DNA of 64,000 bases, taken from positions 358,668-422,667 of the forward strand of contig BJOX01000114.1 of assembly GCA_009731375.1 (NCBI GenBank). Reading direction: 5' to 3'. Positions 58,686-64,000 of this stretch are shown piece by piece (position 1 is the first letter of the stretch; every line of letters begins with the position of its first letter). The position numbers and the translations under genes are program-made. The notes beneath the pieces are model-generated. The model saw only the letters and a list, made by a program, of their open reading frames with translations, did no database searches and was not told the origin of the DNA. The stretch is from Paulinella micropora. Lineage: Eukaryota > Cercozoa > Imbricatea > Euglyphida.

Positions 58686-59505
58686 TTATTTTAATCTAAA
58701 ATTAAAGTTTTTGCGTAACTCGTCATCAACACTTGAGACATAAAGAAAATTGAATCGTTCCTTTGTAGCCTCATGATACTTTTTCAGAAGTAATCAAAGT
58801 TGACAGATAAATCTAAATGTTTATACACGAGTTCCATTTTGTCCTGAGACTGCCAGGAAAGATTAAAAAATAATCTAACTGCTTAATGGCTTCTGGCCGT
58901 AGGTCGTTCAAATACTGACTTGACATAATCACCTTACTTTTATAGTGTCTGTTCTTTTTTAACAAATCACTTACGGACTTGTCTCTCAATCCACTTCCTA
59001 AATCGTCCAAAACAAAAACAACCTCTGGCGAAATATACTTACGTGGCCTCTCTTTTGCTGTCTCCGCGGCGCTCTGTTTCTTTTCTTTTCCAAAGTATAA
59101 AAATTGTGGTTTTTCCATCGGTTCTTTATCGTCCTGTTTAATTTCGCCTTCGTGTTGCTCGTCATGTCTGTTAAGTTTGTCTAACTCATAATCAATGACA
59201 TTTACACCATCTGATTTAAGAAAGGTATATATTGCCATCGGGTTGCCTCTGTTCTTAAAGTGCTTTACCATTGCTTTATAAATGTAGTCCTTGTGTATTG
59301 TTGAAGCAATAATGACAATACGGGTCTTTCTGTCTGTCGTCCGTTTCAGTATTTCAAAGAGTGCTGTTGTTTTTCCACTTTTCTTACGGGCGAGTAGAAA
59401 TATATTGGCAGACGGCTCATTGAATAATTTATAACCTTTTGCTTTTTTGTCTCCGTTTCCATCCTGCTTCACTGGTTTCACCTTCACGTTATTCAACTTC
59501 TCCAT
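58686..59505 (-). CDS. genome-packaging ATPase (FtsK/HerA, A32-like)
   Basis: Walker A in LLARKKSGKTTALFEIL and Walker B in EVVFVLDDLGSGL, with a following sensor-like SSQYLNDLRPE. The frame read from 59505 stops at 58813, but that is a one-base shift near 58835. A second shift near 58772 restores an end of LYVSSVDDELRKNFNF and TAA at 58686-58688. About 270 residues, normal for the family. It pumps the viral genome into the capsid. Confidence 0.85.
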
Positions 59506-59568
59506 CTTTTATACTCTAAGCAAGAAATTCGTTGCGGATAAATCCGCAACAATCTGGGTAGGTTTCAC

Positions 59569-59931
59569 CTACCCTAAGAATTCCAAACACACAACAATTC
59601 TTCCCGCTAAATTTCCTGTATCAATATTTCCGCTGTCAGTTTCAAGGACTTTAAATGTGCATTGTACGTCTGACCATCCAACGACACCTAAATTATAACT
59701 AAGATTTGAAATGTTTGCTATATTACTATCTGCGAATGTGCCGATAATTCCAATTCTGTCCATATAAAGAATTCTGGTTTTTGTCTGTGATTGGTCGTTC
59801 CTATAATGAATAAACTTAAAATTCATTTTGGTTGGTGTGAATGACATTTGAATATTTTTATTACATGTTTTGCTTCCCACAAAATCATTGCTTAGAAAAA
59901 TAATCTTTTGGTATTTATATTCAGTAGCCAT
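59569..59931 (-). CDS. hypothetical viral protein, beta-rich
   Basis: 120 residues, MATEYKYQKIIFLSNDFVGS ... IVVCLEFLG, intact. Alternating polar/hydrophobic pattern suggests a beta sandwich, perhaps a minor structural protein. Lies between the ATPase and the membrane protein. Family not recognised. Confidence 0.55.
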   Translation of the reverse strand: MATEYKYQKIIFLSNDFVGSKTCNKNIQMSFTPTKMNFKFIHYRNDQSQTKTRILYMDRIGIIGTFADSNIANISNLSYNLGVVGWSDVQCTFKVLETDSGNIDTGNLAGRIVVCLEFLG

Positions 59932-60186
59932 GATTATATTACTGATGATAAACTTTTTATTAACAAAAATATTTTCGCGAACGCCTGCGACTTTTACTCA
60001 CGGGTAAGCGAAAAAAAGAATGAGAGTTGTGTTTATTGTATAAAGCAAGGTATTGAAACTAAGTATAAATGCCTGTATAAACCTTTCAGTGATTGGTGTG
60101 TTAGTTTTGATGAAGCCCTGCCGTTAATCTGTGCCGGCGATAGTTCTTGGTATAAAATACACTTATACGAATGTTCATTTCTTTGA
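59908..60186 (+). CDS. possible small Cys-rich protein
   Basis: 92 residues on the opposite strand from the neighbours, with Cys-containing KNESCVYCIKQG and KYKCLYKPFSDWCVSF. It overlaps both adjacent genes slightly. It may be a real small gene or chance, and I see no family match. Confidence 0.35.
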   Translation: MVFIFSSHDYITDDKLFINKNIFANACDFYSRVSEKKNESCVYCIKQGIETKYKCLYKPFSDWCVSFDEALPLICAGDSSWYKIHLYECSFL

Positions 60187-60531
60187 ACTAGAAGGTGAAG
60201 GAAGGCATATCCCAATCAATAGTGTTAAAATTCCGACATAAGTGTTAGCAACCTCACAAGGTAAGTTCTTTTCAGATAGCCTCACGATACAAAGGGTTAT
60301 AATGGCAATAATGATACCCATTTGAAACATATACTTAATAAGTCTGCTGTCGGTCGGTCTGTTTTTTATACAACAACAATTCCAGTTATCTTCCAATTCG
60401 TGCTCTACTTTTTTTTCCTCAGTCTTTAGTTCTACTTCAAGAGCACGAGACTTTAATTCGGGAGTTAGTTCGCCATCCATATCCATAATAGGCGATGGTC
60501 TGTGAAGTCTAGTTGTATTATTGTTGGGCAT
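60175..60531 (-). CDS. two-helix membrane protein
   Basis: 118 residues: acidic N-terminal half, a CCC cluster, then two membrane segments (MGIIIAIITLCIV and VGILTLLIGICLP) with a short charged loop and the ending LPSPSSSKK. Small membrane proteins of this shape are common in polinton-like and algal large DNA viruses. Its start overlaps the end of the fibre gene by 14 bp. Confidence 0.6.
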   Translation of the reverse strand: MPNNNTTRLHRPSPIMDMDGELTPELKSRALEVELKTEEKKVEHELEDNWNCCCIKNRPTDSRLIKYMFQMGIIIAIITLCIVRLSEKNLPCEVANTYVGILTLLIGICLPSPSSSKK

Positions 60532-63500
60532 TAGGGAAAACGACTGCTCGTATTTCTGCTAATTGCTTGGATATATCTTTTATAATAATCATAAGATTTT
60601 TATTTTCTTTTTCTAAACTAATCACCTTTTCCGCCATATGTTGAAAAGCACTGACCAATATTGGAATAAAGTCTGTATATGTTATGCCTTCAAGGTTGCC
60701 ATCTCCGTCGTCTGCTTTTATTCCGCTTTCAGACACAAATTCTGGAAAAAAAATTTAACCTCGTCGGCAATAAATCCGTGGTTCTTTTTTTCTTTCTTTT
60801 TGTCCGTTTTCAAATAATATGAACAACAATTTATTTTCATTAATTTCTCACAGCATTCACCACATTCTAATGTTTTAATATCTGATTTTGGCCTCCTATC
60901 CGATGAGTATGTCCAAGCACCATTAAGTGGAACATAATTATAACTGCCAGACGGCTCACCTGAAGACTTTGAAGTAGTCCAAGCATGTAGAATTCCCTGA
61001 GATGAGCAGATTGTGACATAATTTGAATATCCTCCTGATTTCATATAAATTTGTGGGTCGTAAGTAGAACTTGGTCTTTGTCTTATTGTTAAAGAACCGC
61101 TGGATGTTGTTGGAAGAGTTAATGTTGAAGAACAACTTATAGCACTCTGAGCATAGATAACTCCACTTCCCCTCGCATAAAAATGTAAGTCTTGATTGGT
61201 ATTGCTTCCCGTAGCATATATTGAATTATAACCAAAACCAAATCCCTGTGTCCCGTTGCTATGTCTGAATTCAACACCGGCAGAAGATGCTCCAAGATTG
61301 GCTGTGACATATGATCTGACTGGTGTAGCATGAGACCCACTTCTTGCTTCTCCTCTTATATCTGCCGTACTATTAAGAACAGATATGCCTGCATTTGCGG
61401 TTATTGCCCCCGTATTGCTTATGTTCATCGCCTTGCTAAATGCTATGACTCATCCAAGTGATACTCCGGATTTGTAGTTAAAAGCAAGTTTATCACTCAT
61501 TTTGTATATTTGAAAGTTTGAGCCCGGGTCACTTGATTTCCAGCCACCACCCTCTCAATAACTATCAAAACTTAAAGCAATATTGTCCTGACTATAATTC
61601 AATAATTGGAATGTGGGATAAACTGATGTATGAACAAATGCTTGAATATGTGGCCCATTCGCATTTCCTTCTGTTCCATATAATTCTAAGCCACCAGTTG
61701 CTCCTACTCCTTTCGTTGTTCTGCCTATGATTATCGGTTTGCCTAGTGCTGTTGTTATTTTATCACTCGTTGTTAATGTGGTTGTAGTCATGCCAGCAGT
61801 TGAAGTAATTGATGTTCCCGTTATTGTTCCAGCACTTGTTATGTTGTTTGAGTTCATATCTAAGTCCCCATAAAACCGCATACCACCAGCATTGTTAAAA
61901 CGGACAATGTCAGATGAAGCACTTTTATTATCCAAAAGTTTTGAAATATGAAGTCCCGCTCCTTTTACATCAAATGCTACATTCGTGAATACATAACCTG
62001 TTTGGTTCGTGGTTCCACTTGTAGCAGTATTTAGAGTAAATAAGAAATATTGATAATCACCTGATGTCTGTGAAAAGAATATATCTCCTCCATTTTGGTT
62101 TAATATCCTCGTCCCATTATATATTATATTTCCACCATTAATGATAACTTGATTATTAAAATCAGCCGTTTGTGTTAAAGTTAGATACATTATCGTAGTG
62201 CTCGCCCCATTAAATGTTTTACTTCCTGTTATGGTTTGGTATGTTGTTAGTTTTACATTTTGTATGTCCAATGTATCCACATAACTTTTGTTTGCTTCGT
62301 CCGTTGTTGCTGATGGTGTGGCTAAGTTTGTTGTTCCGTTGTTGTTCAAACTTAATGTTGTTCCAGTTGCAGTTATAATTAAAGTATTACCTAAATATAC
62401 CTCTACATACGAACCAGTTATTTGTATCGGATAAAATGTAGCTGTTGCTATTTTCTGTGCAGCAATCATTCCTATTTTTGTATCAAAGGCGATGCCGATG
62501 CCGTCAAAAGAAGCAGGATTTGATGAACCACTTACTTCTAAAACTGATGTAAATTTATTTTTTTTGCATGCTATGGTTTGGTCTCCTGTTAATTTAACCA
62601 CAGAAGTATCAAGAACAGAAACATCCACACTATCAACAAGATTAAGATTTGTTATGCTTTGGCTTTTCATATCAATACCCGCACTAGCATTTATTATGTT
62701 GCTGAATGTTTTGGTTCCTGCTATGGTTTGGTCTCCTGTTAGTTTAACCACCGAACCATCAACTGCAAGAGTGGTGAGATTAATTCCATTATATGTAGAA
62801 GCCCCTGAAATAGCATAACCACCCATATTTAATGCTCCTGTCATACTGACGGTGCCGTCTAATCTAAGAAAGGGCGATGCACATTTCGCCATTGTCCTGT
62901 GCTATAACTAAGCAGTGGATTATCTGTTGCTGTTGTTATAATCACATCACTATGTGTATCAATACTTCCACTTGCTGACACTTTCGCGTTGTTGGAGTCG
63001 TGCTCTGATAACCAAGTTGCGATAGCCCTACCATTTAGTTGATTTACATTTGTAATGTTTTGGTTGTTCATATTTATTCCTTCAGTCATACTGGCAGTGC
63101 CGTCTAATCTCAGAAAAGGTGATGTTGTGTTTCTCCATTGTCCCGTGCTATAAATAAGCAGTTGGTTATCTGATGGGAAGCCTGTTATTGTCACATCGCT
63201 GTGGCTATCTATACTTCCACCTGCTGACACTTTATCATTATTATCATTATGCTCAAATATCCATTCATCAACATCTTTGGTATTTAGTAAATTAACTCCT
63301 GTTATATTCAATTCCCTCCCATATTAATATTACCTAATTCATCAACATTTATTGGGAAGGTTTTATTCACCCAGTTTATTGAATTATATGTGAGATAACT
63401 ATTAGTGGCTATTGGTGCGGTTATGACTACATCAGAAAGTGTGTCAATTGAACCGAGGGCGGTATTCTTCCATTTACCATCTACATCATTATATGTTAAG

Positions 63501-63999
63501 TATTGACCGACCAATGGTGTAGATATGATTGTGTCTATCAAATTATAAAGGCTGGTTTGGTGCGGATTGGAAGTGTTGCTTCTGTGTTGAGTTGAGGCTT
63601 TGACTTCGTCGCTCACTCGTTGCTCTGTATAGTATAAATTGTTTCCTTCTTTGATGTCTGATGTTGATTTTAAAGCGTGACGTGTGTCAAAGCGGTTATC
63701 AGTCCAATAATAATTAAGTCCTTCTTTTAGGTTAGTTGTTTATTTAAAGCGAACCGACCATCAAAGCGGTTATCAGTCCAATAATAATTAAGCCCTTGTT
63801 TTAGGTCTGTTGTTGATTTTAAAGCGAGACGTGTGTCAAATCGCGCATCAGTATAATACAGATTTATTGGGTCGGAATCTTCTGGCACTCTGTCAGTGTT
63901 TAAACCCACTATGTTGGTATTGGTTAGGTCAAGGATGGCGATTGAAAGGCTATCTGTCGCGATTTCTGACAAGCCGAGTAATGATTTATATTGCGACAT
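60518..63999 (-). CDS. tail-fibre-like protein with C-terminal S74 chaperone domain
   Basis: One long gene read in several frames (63999-63727, 63616-63308, 63311-62859, 62892-60718, 60736-60518). The N-terminus is MSQYKSLLGLSEIATDSL. Then come four NLYYTDARFDTR/NYYWTDNRFDGR repeats, STGQWRNTTSPFLRLDG repeats and VKLTGDQTIAGTKTFSN repeats as in phage tail fibres. At the end is a peptidase S74 intramolecular chaperone region (SDRRPKSDIKTLECGECCEKL, GFIADEVKFFF) and a trimer coiled coil. S74 domains assist trimer folding and usually cleave themselves off. TGA codons at 61557-61555 and 61452-61450 interrupt an otherwise open frame. Probable role: host attachment. The start at 63999 lies at the window edge. 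Confidence 0.75.
63640..63870 (-). repeat. 75-bp tandem repeats within the fibre gene
   Basis: About three to four copies of a unit containing AAGCGGTTATCAGTCCAATA (plus sense) encode the repeated YYWTDNRFD motif. Slippage here may explain the nearby frame breaks. Confidence 0.8.
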
Positions 64000-64000
64000 T

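Larger units (their letters stand above)
55206..64000 (-). mobile_element. endogenous polinton-like virus, partial
   Basis: At about 55206 composition changes sharply from GC-rich to strongly AT-rich, introns and microsatellites vanish, and compact minus-strand genes begin. The set (penton-like protein, Ad-type protease, FtsK/A32 ATPase, small basic and membrane proteins, large fibre) is the morphogenesis block of polinton-like viruses of protists. The capsid protein, polymerase or helicase, integrase and the other terminus are not in the window. Frequent single-base shifts suggest decay or sequencing error. Confidence 0.75.

Noticed and set aside
61450-61557. TGA-to-Trp genetic code for host or virus
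   Set aside because: TGG is used normally for Trp in the same and neighbouring genes, and TGA also ends genes such as the membrane protein at 60175. Two or three TGA codons are better explained by mutation or readthrough.

Overview
This is a 64 kb piece of a nuclear genome from a eukaryote. It has GT-AG introns, a plant-like RanGAP gene, very large microsatellite load, nested transposons and an integrated polinton-like virus. The set suggests a unicellular alga or related protist, but I cannot name the lineage. Ten N-gaps break the window, and many reading frames shift by one base, often at homopolymers. I therefore treat frame breaks as either real decay or uncorrected long-read indels.

Region 1 (1-6.95 kb) has no gene that I can see. 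It holds GATA/TATC, TA, GA and TAACA arrays, a foldback MITE (4271-4457) and fragments of two dispersed repeat families.

Region 2 (6.95-30.4 kb) is one plus-strand gene of about 25 very small exons (24-80 bp) spread over 23.5 kb. Joined by eye, with phases matching at most junctions, it encodes a RanGAP-type leucine-rich-repeat protein with an acidic tail. Its introns are almost entirely microsatellites. Many contain truncated copies of the neighbouring exon edge with its splice site, amplified together with the microsatellite. Several SINE/LINE-like fragments and MITEs also sit here.

Region 3 (30.7-54.5 kb) is a nest of mobile elements. A Ty3/gypsy-type retroelement (gag-like 32.0-33.46 and 48.08-48.63 kb; protease-like, RT, RNase H and integrase 48.6-53.7 kb) is interrupted by a 14.6 kb DNA transposon at 33458-48079. 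That transposon has 35-bp terminal inverted repeats and a TA (or TATA) target duplication. Removing it restores the gag reading frame. It carries two divergent spliced genes: a minus-strand DUF7869-like protein (candidate transposase) and a plus-strand protein with a DNA amino-methyltransferase module. It also carries about 15 copies of a 52-bp foldback element found nowhere else in the window. Two copies make up whole introns, which is the signature of introners. A 1.19 kb inverted, nearly identical copy of the integrase region lies at 30726-31913.

Region 4 (about 55.2-64 kb) is abruptly AT-rich, intron-free and almost all minus strand. It encodes the morphogenesis block of a polinton-like virus: a penton-like minor capsid protein, an adenovirus-type cysteine protease fused or adjacent to a coiled-coil protein, a small basic capsid-associated protein, an A32/FtsK-type packaging ATPase, a two-helix membrane protein and a large tail-fibre-like protein ending in an S74 chaperone domain. 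The major capsid protein, replication genes and the other end would lie beyond the window.

The items most likely to be new are the introner-bearing transposon, the exon-edge/microsatellite co-amplification, and the endogenous virus with its fibre gene.
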